64,000 nucleotides of DNA from Runella aurantiaca (GCF_003339505.1 NZ_QPIW01000023.1:42293-106292), one strand, 5' to 3'; shown: positions 45,671 to 55,262, numbered from the stretch's first letter. Program-made: numbers and translations. The notes: generated from the sequence alone by a model not told the origin.

Positions 45671-46372
45671 TCAAAGTGTTAAATAATACTTGCGTTTGGA
45701 TTCAGGAAAACGCTCAATTGCGTAACGTAAAGCGGTACGGGGCATTTGTTTTATATGGATATCTAAAAACTCTTCTAGCACTAATTCATCACGTTTTCCT
45801 ACTTCTCGAAGCATCCAGCCTACGGCCTTGTGAATAAGGTCATGGGTATGCGTAAGAAGAATTTCGGCAATTCGAATCGTATCAGAAAATTGATTTCGTG
45901 AAATAAAATACCAGGTTGACACAATCGCGACGCGTTGGGACCAAAGGTGAGGACGCTGAGCTAAATCGTATAAAATGCTCCTGTCTTTATTTAACAGATA
46001 AGCCCCGATAATGTCACGACAAGTGACATCAACCAAATCCCAATTATTGATGTAATCTAGGTTTGATAAATAGATTTCAAAAATAATATGTTGGGTGGTT
46101 TCGTCCTTTTTTGACTTTTGAAATCGTTTCATCAGCCCAATCAATGCTGCCATCCGAAATTCATGGAAAGGGCTGTGAAGCAGTTCGGTCCATTCTTCGA
46201 TGGTTAGGGTGGGATATTTTTTTACAATTTCTCTGATTTCAGGCATTGTAATACCCATAAATACATCCCCTTCGCCGTATTGGCCTTTTCCTGTTTTGAA
46301 AAAGCGACAAAGAAAGGCAGCCTTTTCGGGGCTGCCTAGTTGTTGTAAATCCTTTTCTATTTGTGAAAGCAT
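45671..46372 (-). CDS. DNA alkylation repair protein (AlkD-like)
   Basis: About 233 residues of HEAT-like helical repeats, as in the AlkC/AlkD DNA glycosylases that excise bulky or cationic alkyl adducts. Family signatures are FFKTGKGQYGEGDVFMGITMPEIR near residue 25 and YINNWDLVDVTCRDIIGAYLL, whose WDLVD contains the functional Trp/Asp. WMLREVGKRDELVLEEFL and LRYAIERFPESKRK lie at the end. The ATG at 46372 is chosen because it follows the ftsZ stop by 7 bp; the longer frame would run deep into ftsZ. It is probably the last gene of the division transcript. Confidence 0.88.
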   Translation of the reverse strand: MLSQIEKDLQQLGSPEKAAFLCRFFKTGKGQYGEGDVFMGITMPEIREIVKKYPTLTIEEWTELLHSPFHEFRMAALIGLMKRFQKSKKDETTQHIIFEIYLSNLDYINNWDLVDVTCRDIIGAYLLNKDRSILYDLAQRPHLWSQRVAIVSTWYFISRNQFSDTIRIAEILLTHTHDLIHKAVGWMLREVGKRDELVLEEFLDIHIKQMPRTALRYAIERFPESKRKYYLTL

Positions 46373-46379
46373 GGTATTC

Positions 46380-47882
46380 TTAACGCTTATGCTTGTCCAA
46401 TTTGATGGGAATAAAAGCTTCATCTGGAATCGCTGGCTTTTGATGTAAAACCACGTTTTGACGCAAATAAGCAGGCCTTTCGAGTTCGCTTGCAGAATAC
46501 TTGCCTTTAGTAATATCCTGAACAAGTTGCCGCAAAATAGAAGGGTCTTCGTGTGGCTCTGGGTTATCAATAAAAGGCTGTTTACTAACGATTTGATTCG
46601 TCTCTTGGTATTCAGGTTTGCTTGGTTCTTGCACCACTGGCAAATCAACCGTTTGAGAAACAGTTGGCTTCACTTCTACCTTAATTTCTTGTTTGGGTGG
46701 TGCTGGTGGATTAAAAGCCGTTGTTGGTGTAGAAGCTTCCAATTTTCCTTCTTGAGGGCTGTCAATTACAACTCCAGAAACGGGTGGTTTAGGAGATTCA
46801 ACAACTGTTGGTGTATCTTTTTTTATGGATTTAAAACCGGTAGAATCGTAGTTAAAAGGTAAATGTGAATCTTCAAAGCCTGCGGCAATGACCGTAACGA
46901 GGAGTTTTTCTTTGAGGGTGTCATCAAAAATAACACCCACTTTACACATATCAGCTTCATCCCCAATGAGGCTTTCGATGTAATTTGTGATGGCCATTTG
47001 CTCATCAAGGGTAGCCATGTATTCTTCGTCCGTACTTGAAGCAAGCGTGATAAGAATTTTTTGAGCGCCCCGAATATCTCGGTTGTTGAGTAATGGAGAG
47101 TTTAAAGCCGCTTCAATCGCCAATTCAGCACGGTTTTCACCAGAGGCCGAAGCCGAACTCATCACCGAAGTTCCTGCATTTTCAAGCACTTTTTTCACGT
47201 CCATGAAGTCGGAGTTTACACTTCCATGAACCGTAATAATCTCAGCAATACTTTTTACAGCATTGGATAAAATATTATCAGCGTGTTCGTAAGCCCGTAA
47301 AATGGGCAACTTTCCGTATAACTTCGCTAATTCATCGTTCAGAATGACCAGAACTGTGTCACAGTGTTCTTTCAGGGCATTAATTCCTTCCAGTGCCTGG
47401 TTCTTCTTACTGCGTCCTTCGTGGCTATAAGGAGCTGTGACAACTGCCACAGTAAGCATACCCATTTCTTTGGCTACTTGCGCAATAACAGGGGCGGCTC
47501 CTGTACCTGTACCACCGCCCATCCCTGCGGTAATAAACACCATCTGAGTAGGTGGTTGCATCAATTGTCGGATGTATTCAATGCTTTCTTCGGCCGCTTT
47601 TCTTCCTGTAGCTGAATCAGTTCCCGCTCCGAGTCCCTTAAGCAAGTCAGCGCCTAATTGAATTTTATTTTCAATGGTGCTGCGCATGAGGGCTTGTTTG
47701 TCGGTATTACATACCACAAAGCCCACATCCTTAATACCCTTCACATGCATGTGGTTGACGGCGTTGCTACCTCCCCCACCTACCCCAATTACTTTGATAA
47801 TCGGTGCGTCTTCTGAATATTTTGAATTTTCCATGACGTACTCGTAGCCGTGGTCAAAAACGTTTTTTCTTGCAAAAACCAT
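46380..47882 (-). CDS. ftsZ: Cell division protein FtsZ
   Basis: 500 residues; a tubulin-like GTPase that forms the Z-ring. GGGGSNAVNHM (about residues 34-44) begins the nucleotide site, and the tubulin signature reads GMGGGTGTGAAPVIA (about 120-134). The T7 synergy loop region includes NSDFMDVKKVL. The globular part ends around residue 330, followed by a linker of about 130 residues rich in Pro, Val and Lys. The usual C-terminal peptide may be the ERPAYLRQ stretch (about residue 465), but another 28 residues follow, ending in IPIKLDKHKR, a basic tail. Part of the murD-to-ftsZ cluster. Confidence 0.96.
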   Translation of the reverse strand: MVFARKNVFDHGYEYVMENSKYSEDAPIIKVIGVGGGGSNAVNHMHVKGIKDVGFVVCNTDKQALMRSTIENKIQLGADLLKGLGAGTDSATGRKAAEESIEYIRQLMQPPTQMVFITAGMGGGTGTGAAPVIAQVAKEMGMLTVAVVTAPYSHEGRSKKNQALEGINALKEHCDTVLVILNDELAKLYGKLPILRAYEHADNILSNAVKSIAEIITVHGSVNSDFMDVKKVLENAGTSVMSSASASGENRAELAIEAALNSPLLNNRDIRGAQKILITLASSTDEEYMATLDEQMAITNYIESLIGDEADMCKVGVIFDDTLKEKLLVTVIAAGFEDSHLPFNYDSTGFKSIKKDTPTVVESPKPPVSGVVIDSPQEGKLEASTPTTAFNPPAPPKQEIKVEVKPTVSQTVDLPVVQEPSKPEYQETNQIVSKQPFIDNPEPHEDPSILRQLVQDITKGKYSASELERPAYLRQNVVLHQKPAIPDEAFIPIKLDKHKR

Positions 47883-47931
47883 AATTTTTTAATGAGAAAC
47901 AATTGGTGAGGTCGAAATTAAATTTTTGGTG

Positions 47932-49287
47932 TTAGTAAGAATCTTTCCCCGCCATATCATCTTGCATTAGACCTTTCCATATAAATGTGCCTACATCCTT
48001 GATTTTCAGGTCTTTAATTCCAAAGCTACCCCAGAGCCCTCCTGTTTTCTTTTTTTCTTGTTCTTTCTCTGTCTTACTTCTTTTTACTACTCTTTTATCT
48101 AACGGTTTAATGCTCGACCATGCCAATCCAAGGGCGGTGGCAAAAGCAGGATCATTCATTAACGAATCATGTAAGGGGCCGTTGATTCGCTCTAAATTCT
48201 GTGGTTTCCCAATTTGGACGTACATACCTGTCACTTCTCTGAAAATAGAATCAATTCCGTTGATTTTTGCGGTACCGCCAGTCAAAACGACGCCTGCCCT
48301 CAACTTGTGTTCGTAGCCAGCTTTTTTTACTTCAGCAAAGACCAATGCGGCGATTTCACGAAGACGAGCCCGCGCAATAAGGACAATGTTTCGTGCTACA
48401 ATCTCAATGGGCGGAATACCGTCGGCAGTAGGAACTACTAAGAGCGTATTCAGGCTACAGGCGTTGGGGTTTGTTTCGCTCAACGTTGTTTTTGCTTCTT
48501 CGGCACTTTCCTGTGTTAGATGGCAGCCTTCCCGAATATCATTCGTGATATGGTTGCCGCCAAACGGAAGAACAACCGTGTGGCGCAATAAACCTTCGTG
48601 ATAAATGGCAATATCTGTGGTACCACCGCCAATATCCACCAACACTACCCCTAAATTTTTATGGTCTTCTGTCAGAACAGCCAGACCCGAAGCAAGGGGC
48701 GATGCCGCAAAACCATCTTCATTGTCAACTTGAATGTTGGCTTTTTGGAGAGAATCCTTTATTTGATACAGAGCCGTTTTTTTGGCGGTTATAATCTTAA
48801 AGTCTCCACTAAGTTTCAGACCGATATGACCTACTGGGTCGTCGATTTCGTGTTGTTCACCAACGGCAAATTTGAGCGGTAAGAGATGGATAATTTGGTT
48901 TGAATCGGAGTCGTAGGTTTGTTGCATATCCTCAAACAATACGGCTACATCTTCACCTTTGACCGAAGCAGATTTGCAGGTAACTGAGCCTGTTTCCGAC
49001 ATTGTTTCCAAATGTGTCCCACTTACGTTGACCGTGGCTGTCAAGGGATAATTAAGCAAATCAGGCCTCTCTGCTTTTCTCGCCGCTATTTCTAGCGCTT
49101 GCCTGATTGCTTCTTTTGTCTTTACGGGATTGTTAATGATTCCCCTATACACCCCTTCGTTACGTGCCGAACCGAGCCCTACTACTTCGAGCATGGTATG
49201 GTTGTTGTGGGTCTTTGGCTTAGCCAAAATCGCAGCAACTTTGGTACTGCCGATGTCAATTCCTAAAAAAATAACATTATCTGACAT
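47932..49287 (-). CDS. ftsA: Cell division protein FtsA
   Basis: 451 residues: an actin-like ATPase that tethers FtsZ to the membrane. The ATPase motifs are FLGIDIGSTKVAAILA (phosphate 1), VVLVDIGGGTTDIAIYHEG (phosphate 2) and AGVVLTGGTAKINGI (adenosine). The SHS2 inserted domain (1C), characteristic of FtsA, lies between residues about 85 and 165. The C-terminal ~60 residues are Lys/Glu-rich, ending with a short amphipathic segment (VGTFIWKGLMQDD) that could be the membrane-targeting helix. It is 14 bp after ftsQ and 49 bp before ftsZ. Confidence 0.95.
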   Translation of the reverse strand: MSDNVIFLGIDIGSTKVAAILAKPKTHNNHTMLEVVGLGSARNEGVYRGIINNPVKTKEAIRQALEIAARKAERPDLLNYPLTATVNVSGTHLETMSETGSVTCKSASVKGEDVAVLFEDMQQTYDSDSNQIIHLLPLKFAVGEQHEIDDPVGHIGLKLSGDFKIITAKKTALYQIKDSLQKANIQVDNEDGFAASPLASGLAVLTEDHKNLGVVLVDIGGGTTDIAIYHEGLLRHTVVLPFGGNHITNDIREGCHLTQESAEEAKTTLSETNPNACSLNTLLVVPTADGIPPIEIVARNIVLIARARLREIAALVFAEVKKAGYEHKLRAGVVLTGGTAKINGIDSIFREVTGMYVQIGKPQNLERINGPLHDSLMNDPAFATALGLAWSSIKPLDKRVVKRSKTEKEQEKKKTGGLWGSFGIKDLKIKDVGTFIWKGLMQDDMAGKDSY

Positions 49288-49301
49288 ACTGAGTTAGGGT
49301 T

Positions 49302-50063
49302 TTACTCACACACAATTTGATTTCGAAACTTAACACTAACGCGCTTATATTTTTCCCATCCTTTCAGGGGTAAAATATTTTTATAAAATATTTTTAACTT
49401 CTCAAATTTTACCTCAAAATCATCGGGCAAGCCAAAGTCAATTTGGTGTTGCCCTACCTGAGGCATAAGGGTTAATTCACTGTCATTTGCCACAATTACT
49501 TCGGCTACTTGGGCTTTCCAAAACGGGTTTTGCTGAAGGGCTTTCAAGAAGTCAATCAGTTGCTTTCCCTTTTGGGAGGTTAAATTTTGTTTTTTAGCAA
49601 AAAACTCACCTGATACCAACACCGTTCTTGCCGCAAAACGTCCTGATAATGGAACTATTTCGCCCGTCTCGGTTAGGTACCCGCCCAGTGAGGCATTTAG
49701 TTGTTGCTCGGCGTCTGATGTTGAAATAAGACGTCCGACGGGCCGTTGCTGCACTATAGATACGACCAAATTTCCAGATAAATCTCGAAATACCTGACAA
49801 TTATTTATCAAGCGGTTCTTCAAGACTCTTTTTTCCAAACCTTTTAGGTTTATTTCTGAAAAATTCATCCCTTCAATGACATCAACCCCTTTGAGCGTAA
49901 TCAAATCTTTAATGTCTTGTTCATTAAAAAAAGGATACTCTGCTTTTTCATCTAATTTCACAATAATTCCCTTACAGCGCTTGCTTTTTTGTTGAAACTC
50001 AACAAAAAAAACAATAAGTCCAACAATGAATATTCCAAGAACAGCCCAAATCAAGCGTTTCAT
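49302..50063 (-). CDS. ftsQ: Cell division protein FtsQ/DivIB
   Basis: 253 residues: a single N-terminal TM helix (LIWAVLGIFIVGLIVFFVEF) and a periplasmic part. The POTRA-like region (about 30-100; KGIIVKLDEKAEYPFFNEQDIKDLI) is followed by the beta domain of FtsQ (VSIVQQRPVGRLIS, GGYLTETGEIVPLSGRFAARTVLVSG). Sequence conservation in FtsQ is low, so the call leans on topology and on its place between murC and ftsA. The protein links the FtsB/L complex to the septal synthase. Confidence 0.9.
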   Translation of the reverse strand: MKRLIWAVLGIFIVGLIVFFVEFQQKSKRCKGIIVKLDEKAEYPFFNEQDIKDLITLKGVDVIEGMNFSEINLKGLEKRVLKNRLINNCQVFRDLSGNLVVSIVQQRPVGRLISTSDAEQQLNASLGGYLTETGEIVPLSGRFAARTVLVSGEFFAKKQNLTSQKGKQLIDFLKALQQNPFWKAQVAEVIVANDSELTLMPQVGQHQIDFGLPDDFEVKFEKLKIFYKNILPLKGWEKYKRVSVKFRNQIVCE

Positions 50064-50120
50064 ATAGGGGTCGATTTAGTAGTTTTTAATTTTAAATTAC
50101 TAAAAATCAGTTTTTTAAAA

Positions 50121-51509
50121 TTACTCGGATATTCCCGCTAAAACTTTTTTTATGGATTCAATGTAAGAATCAATATCGCCCGCACCAATCGTAGCCACGA
50201 CGTCTAATGGACGATTTTTAAGTACGTCTATTAGACTTGACTTCAAACATTGAATTTTGTCACTTGTTATTTTATCAAAAATTAAATCAGAACTTACCCC
50301 TTCAATCGGTAATTCTCGAGCTGGATAAATATCCAAAAGAATCACATTGTCGGCTAGGGATAAACTTTCTGCAAATTCGTTCGCAAAATCACGCGTACGG
50401 CTGTATAAGTGCGGTTGAAAAATCGCCGTCACCTTCCGATTGGGATAAAGAGCTTTCAAAGAGGATAAAAATGCATGCACCTCGGCGGGGTGATGAGCGT
50501 AATCATCTATCAGTACGTGTTGGTCTGTTTTTAGATAATATTCAAAACGCCTTTTTACACCGCCAAAGGTTTCGATGGCGGCACGAATTTGGTCTCCTGA
50601 CAGGCCGAGGGCGAGCCCAACCGCCGAGGCTGCCACGGCATTTTCTACGTTGTGAAAACCAGGTACGTGTAGAGTGATGTCATTGATTACACCATCAGGA
50701 TGTACAATGTCAAAGACAAAACAGGCATTTTCGATTCGAATATTTTGGGCGTGGTAGGCGCCCTCGTTTAAACTGTATTCTTCAACTTTTGCCTTCGTTT
50801 TATTGGCCAACGTTAACCCTTTTTTCATAAACAGGCGACCGTTGGGTTTGATTTGGCTTACATAGGCTGAAAAAGATTCCAGAACAGAATCGTGGCTTCC
50901 ATAAATATCTAAATGATCGGCATCGGTGGAGGTCACAATGGCAATATCTGGAAACAAAGTCAAAAAAGAACGGTCAAACTCGTCTGCTTCCACCACGCAG
51001 GGAACTTGGCTGAGCTGCGCGGTCGGCGCGTTGAGCAGCATATTGGTACCGTAATTTTGGGTTATTCCTCCTAAAAATGCGGCACAGTTTACTCCCGAAT
51101 GACGAAGTAGATGCGCAGTCATGGAGGAGGTTGTGGTTTTGCCGTGGGTTCCTGCTACCCCAATCGTAAACATCCCCCCCGCTATCAGGCCCAGCACCTG
51201 AGAACGTTTCTGTAGGAAAAATCCATTGTCTATCAGGTAGTTGTATTCTGAATGGTTTTTTGGAATAGCAGGTGTGAAAACAACGAGTGTTTGATCTGGA
51301 TTTTGCAAAAAAACAGCAGGTATTAAATCCACCGAATCTTCAAAATGTACAGAAATACCTTCTGCATGGAGTGTGTCGGTCAAGTGCGTTTGAGTACGGT
51401 CGTAGCCAGCTACCTCAAATCCATTCACGCCAAACCAACGCGCCAACGCACTCATTCCAATACCTCCGATACCGAGGAAATAAATGTATTTATAGTCTGT
51501 AATTTGCAT
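50121..51509 (-). CDS. murC: UDP-N-acetylmuramate--L-alanine ligase
   Basis: 462 residues; adds L-Ala to UDP-MurNAc in the cytoplasm. The N-terminal Rossmann motif is YFLGIGGIGMSALARWF (about residues 9-25). The ATP loop is GVAGTHGKTTTSSM (about 108-121), followed by VVEADEFDRSFL and TSTDADHLDIYGS. The C-terminal domain has IDDYAHHPAEVHAF, FQPHLYSRTRDFANEFA and LLDIYPARELPIEGVS. All catalytic residues appear intact. 48 bp from murG and 57 bp from ftsQ. Confidence 0.96.
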   Translation of the reverse strand: MQITDYKYIYFLGIGGIGMSALARWFGVNGFEVAGYDRTQTHLTDTLHAEGISVHFEDSVDLIPAVFLQNPDQTLVVFTPAIPKNHSEYNYLIDNGFFLQKRSQVLGLIAGGMFTIGVAGTHGKTTTSSMTAHLLRHSGVNCAAFLGGITQNYGTNMLLNAPTAQLSQVPCVVEADEFDRSFLTLFPDIAIVTSTDADHLDIYGSHDSVLESFSAYVSQIKPNGRLFMKKGLTLANKTKAKVEEYSLNEGAYHAQNIRIENACFVFDIVHPDGVINDITLHVPGFHNVENAVAASAVGLALGLSGDQIRAAIETFGGVKRRFEYYLKTDQHVLIDDYAHHPAEVHAFLSSLKALYPNRKVTAIFQPHLYSRTRDFANEFAESLSLADNVILLDIYPARELPIEGVSSDLIFDKITSDKIQCLKSSLIDVLKNRPLDVVATIGAGDIDSYIESIKKVLAGISE

Positions 51510-51557
51510 TCTTCTTTCGATTCTTAATATTTGGAATAAAAGACCTATAATTAAGTG

Positions 51558-52652
51558 TTAAATTAGTTCTAAAACCGTTTCCGCAATTTCTTTTGCAGCA
51601 TTGGGTTTGCCCAGTTTTTTGATATTTTGACTTAAAGTATGTTGTTTTTCAACGTCTTGCAATAATCGCAGCGCTGTTTGTACAAGTTCTTCGGGAGCAT
51701 CTTTGTCTTTAATTAAAAGGGCGGCATTTTGCTCCACCAAACTCATTGCATTTTTGGTCTGGTGGTCTTCGGAGGCGTACGGGAAAGGAACTAAAATAAC
51801 GGGCTTGGCCACTAAGCACAGCTCCGATACGGACAAAGCGCCCGCTCTTGAAACCACAACATCGGCCAACGCGTAGGCTAAATCCATTTCATAGATAAAA
51901 TCAAAGGACTTAGCATAAGGCGTTTTGAGTGAGTTTATTGCGTTTGCGGCCTTTTCAGCATAGGGTTTTCCTGTTTGCCAAAGAACTTGGTATCCTGAAT
52001 TAATCAGTAATTTTAATCCCGCCTCAATACTTTCATTGATTGTCTTAGCGCCAAGACTTCCGCCAATCACAAGTAGCGTTTTATGGTTGGGTTGCAGCCC
52101 AAAATGAGCATAAGCCTGTGTGCGCTTGTGGGTTACATCCAAAATGTCGCTTCTAACGGGATTTCCGGTCATTTTGAGCTTATTTTTTGGAAAAAACGAA
52201 TCCATGTTTGGATAAGCTACACAAATGGCCTTAGCGCGTTTTGCGAGCAGTTTGTTAGTAATACCAGCATACGAATTCTGTTCCTGAATTAAGGTTGGGA
52301 TTCCCAACAACGAGGCTACCATCAACAGTGGTCCGCTGGCAAAACCTCCTACGCCAATGGCTACATCGGGTTTAAAACTTTTAATAATACTACGTGCTTT
52401 TAACAAACTGCGCGTGAGTTTGAGGGGAAATGATAAGTTATCAACCGAAAGCTCTCGTTTGATTCCTGCAATCGGTAAGCCAATGATTTCGTATCCTGCT
52501 TTGGGGACTTTTTCCATTTCCATTTTCCCCAAAGCCCCCACGAACAAAATTTGAATGGTAGGGTCTATCACTTTGAGCGCATTGGCAATAGCAATGGCCG
52601 GGTAGATGTGGCCACCAGTACCACCTCCGCTGATGATTACTTTCTTTATCAT
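51558..52652 (-). CDS. murG: UDP-GlcNAc:lipid I N-acetylglucosaminyltransferase
   Basis: 364 residues; a GT28-family membrane-associated enzyme that makes lipid II from lipid I. The N-terminal glycine loop is ISGGGTGGHIYPAIAIANAL. Other landmarks are GVGGFASGPLLMVA, IQEQNSYAGITNKLLAKRA, VIGGSLGAKTINES, and the donor-site region VVSRAGALSVSELCLVAKPVILVPFPYASEDHQTKNA, which includes the conserved E and Q residues. The start (MIKKVIISGGGTGG) is standard. Confidence 0.96.
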   Translation of the reverse strand: MIKKVIISGGGTGGHIYPAIAIANALKVIDPTIQILFVGALGKMEMEKVPKAGYEIIGLPIAGIKRELSVDNLSFPLKLTRSLLKARSIIKSFKPDVAIGVGGFASGPLLMVASLLGIPTLIQEQNSYAGITNKLLAKRAKAICVAYPNMDSFFPKNKLKMTGNPVRSDILDVTHKRTQAYAHFGLQPNHKTLLVIGGSLGAKTINESIEAGLKLLINSGYQVLWQTGKPYAEKAANAINSLKTPYAKSFDFIYEMDLAYALADVVVSRAGALSVSELCLVAKPVILVPFPYASEDHQTKNAMSLVEQNAALLIKDKDAPEELVQTALRLLQDVEKQHTLSQNIKKLGKPNAAKEIAETVLELI

Positions 52653-52720
52653 ACGTTTTTATGACCAGAAGGATGAAAATTTGATAAATTTGGGGATACC
52701 CTGTTATCATTTCTCAAGCC

Positions 52721-53890
52721 TTATAAATTTGTTTCTTCAATATCTCCTCTGCTTACACTCAGTACAATTCCGAGTGATATACAGGTAAATAAAACGGAGG
52801 TTCCTCCCATGCTTAATAAAGGCAACGGTTGGCCGGTAACGGGGAAAATCCCTACGGCAACTGCCATGTTTGTAAATGCCTGTAAACCAATGCTTAGCAT
52901 AAGTCCTGCGGAGAGTAGACCGCCGAAAGCTCGATTGGTTTCATTGATGTTTTGGACTCCACGCACCAGCAAAATAGCATACAAAATCATGATAATAATC
53001 CCTCCGATAATGCCGTACTCTTCAATAATTATGGCATATATAAAGTCAGAATAGGCTTGGGTAAGGTAGTTTCGTTGGTGACTTTTGCCGAGCCCTTGTC
53101 CTAGTGTTCCGCCGTTGGCGATGGCAATAAAACCTTGCTTGGCCTGATACTCATCTCGTTTGAGAAATCGCTCAATACGTCCCTGGGCGGTGTCAAGGCG
53201 TTGTCCAACCACAAGACCTGTTGCCCCCGCAATGCCAATAGAAACGACCATCACGGCTAAATATTTGCCCGGCACACGGCCAATGTATAGCATCAAAAAG
53301 CACGAGAACCCCAACAAAACGGCCGTAGAGGTACTGGTAAGTGCAATAAAAAAACAGATAATTCCAACCCACAAAATCATTTTTCCGAAAATCTGCCAGT
53401 CATACTGCACGCGCTGACGTTTGGCAAGCATTGCTGCCAGATTGGCAATCAGCGCCAAACGAGCAAAGTCGGCGGGCTGAAAGGTTAAGCCAGTGCCTGG
53501 AATCGCCAGCCAACGAGTCGCACCGTTGATGGTAACCCCTGCTACTTTTACCAGAATCAATAAAGGAATAGAAATCAGGAGTGCAGCCCGCGATAATCGC
53601 GAAAAATAGGTGTAATTGATACGATGAACGGCCCACATGACCAGTAAGCCGATTCCCGTAAAAAAGGCGTGTTTAAACAGAAAAGATTCTGGGTAGCCTC
53701 CCCCCCGCTGATAGGCCAGCGTTCCCGTTGCGCTGTACACAATAAGCATACTTGTAAGAGACAGAAGAGCTACAATAATCCAAATGACAATATCGCCTTT
53801 CAGGTTTTGACGAAGCCATTCTTTGGCGCTTTGCCAGCGATCAAATGGAGAGGTGGACTGGGGTTGGGGCGTATTCATCTCGTTATTCAT
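52721..53890 (-). CDS. ftsW: Septal peptidoglycan polymerase FtsW
   Basis: About 389 residues with ten TM helices of the SEDS family; it polymerises lipid II at the septum with a class B PBP. Recognisable stretches are MLIVYSATGTLAY in TM1, the loop QRLDTAQGRIERFLKRDEYQ, GLGKSHQRNYLTQAYSDFIYAIIIEEYG with the catalytic Asp region, and the C-terminal GIFPVTGQPLPLLSMGGTSVLFTCISLGIVLSVSR. Two close starts, 53890 and 53878, are possible. The first overlaps the murD end (GATGAATAA), implying translational coupling. Confidence 0.94.
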   Translation of the reverse strand: MNNEMNTPQPQSTSPFDRWQSAKEWLRQNLKGDIVIWIIVALLSLTSMLIVYSATGTLAYQRGGGYPESFLFKHAFFTGIGLLVMWAVHRINYTYFSRLSRAALLISIPLLILVKVAGVTINGATRWLAIPGTGLTFQPADFARLALIANLAAMLAKRQRVQYDWQIFGKMILWVGIICFFIALTSTSTAVLLGFSCFLMLYIGRVPGKYLAVMVVSIGIAGATGLVVGQRLDTAQGRIERFLKRDEYQAKQGFIAIANGGTLGQGLGKSHQRNYLTQAYSDFIYAIIIEEYGIIGGIIIMILYAILLVRGVQNINETNRAFGGLLSAGLMLSIGLQAFTNMAVAVGIFPVTGQPLPLLSMGGTSVLFTCISLGIVLSVSRGDIEETNL

Positions 53891-55262
53891 CGTTTTTTGG
53901 GGAATTAGGTGCAAAATCCAGAACGGCCGCTTTGAATAAATCGCCGCGGTCTTCATAATTTTTGAACAAATCGAAACTGGCGCAAGCGGGCGATAACAAC
54001 GCCACGTCGTCAGGATGACCTAACGAAACAGCGTGAGCTACAGCTTTACTTACGTCCTGTGTCTCAATGATTACAGGAACGATAGGGGTAAAAAACGAGA
54101 GAAGTTTGCTATTGTCTTTGCCCAGACAGATAAGGGCTTTTACTTTCTGACGAACCAAGTCTTCGATTTGGGTATAATCGTTGCCTTTATCCACTCCGCC
54201 AGCAATCCAAATAATTGGGGTATCAAAACTGTTAAGTGCGTAATAAACCGAGTCTACATTGGTGGCTTTTGAATCATTGATGAACTTGATGCCGTTGATT
54301 TCTGTAACGGGCTCAAGCCGATGAGCCGCGTTTTGAAATGTCAACAAACCCTGACGAATTTGTTCATCACTTACTCCCGCCGCCATAGCTGCCAACGTTG
54401 CCGCCATGGCATTGATGGCATTATGAGGACCCTTAATCGGTAATTCATTCGCGCTTATCTCAAAAGTACGTGGATGGCGCGTCAGATGCAATATTCCTTC
54501 ATGATAAAAACCGCCATTGCTATCCTTTTTTACGAAAGAAATGGGTAAGTGATTCACCATGAACGGTTTCTTGGCTAATTCAGAAGCGATGGCTTCATTA
54601 TCTACAAAATAGATAAAATCGTCGCTCGGTTGCATATTTTGAAGTATCCGAAACTTTGAATCGACATATTTCTGAAAAGTATACTCGTAGCGATCTAGGT
54701 GGTCAGGGGTAATGTTTAACAATATACCAATATCTGCTTTGAATTGGTACATGTTGTCCAATTGAAAGCTGCTTAATTCTAGCACAAACCAATCAAATTT
54801 ATCTTCGATTACCTGCTTAGCAAAACTTTCGCCGATATTGCCCGCGAGGCCCACATTAAAGCCCGCCGACTTCAATAAATGATACGTGAGTAAGGTGGTG
54901 GTGGTTTTTCCATTACTACCCGTAATCGCGATTTTTTTTGCTTTTGTATACCGCGCGGCAAATTCTATTTCTGAAATAACGGGTGTTCCCTGAGCATATA
55001 ACTTTTTGACCAACGGAGTCGTATCGGGAATTCCCGGGCTTTTAATGACCTCATCAGCAGCCAAGATTCGTTCCTCTGTATGTTTCCCTTCTTCAAAATC
55101 AATGTCATGGACATTGAGGATATTACGATATTCTTCAGATAAAGTCCCTTTATCTGATAGAAAAACATCAAATCCTTTGGCTTGGGCGAGCAATGCTGCG
55201 CCTACACCACTTTCACCTCCGCCTAGAACAACGGTTTTAAAGGTATTTCGGGAAATCATCAA
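53883..55262 (-). CDS. murD: UDP-N-acetylmuramoylalanine--D-glutamate ligase
   Basis: 459 residues; adds D-Glu to UDP-MurNAc-L-Ala. The N-terminal domain begins VVLGGGESGVGAALLAQAKG. The ATP loop is ITGSNGKTTTTLLTYHLLK (about residue 115), with ELSSFQLDNMYQF, LNITPDHLDRYEYTFQKYVDSKF and AHRLEPVTEINGIKFINDSKATNVDSVYYAL. It is first in the cluster seen here; upstream genes of a typical cluster (murE, mraY, ftsI, ftsL, mraW, mraZ) are absent, and a promoter-like element lies about 100 bp upstream. Confidence 0.96.
   Translation of the reverse strand: MMISRNTFKTVVLGGGESGVGAALLAQAKGFDVFLSDKGTLSEEYRNILNVHDIDFEEGKHTEERILAADEVIKSPGIPDTTPLVKKLYAQGTPVISEIEFAARYTKAKKIAITGSNGKTTTTLLTYHLLKSAGFNVGLAGNIGESFAKQVIEDKFDWFVLELSSFQLDNMYQFKADIGILLNITPDHLDRYEYTFQKYVDSKFRILQNMQPSDDFIYFVDNEAIASELAKKPFMVNHLPISFVKKDSNGGFYHEGILHLTRHPRTFEISANELPIKGPHNAINAMAATLAAMAAGVSDEQIRQGLLTFQNAAHRLEPVTEINGIKFINDSKATNVDSVYYALNSFDTPIIWIAGGVDKGNDYTQIEDLVRQKVKALICLGKDNSKLLSFFTPIVPVIIETQDVSKAVAHAVSLGHPDDVALLSPACASFDLFKNYEDRGDLFKAAVLDFAPNSPKNDE

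Noticed and set aside
51961..51974. TAGGGTTTTCCTGT resembling the TAYAGG-N4-CCTRTA dyad
   Set aside because: It is an isolated imperfect copy within murG, without the second half-site 22-25 bp away or a nearby promoter.
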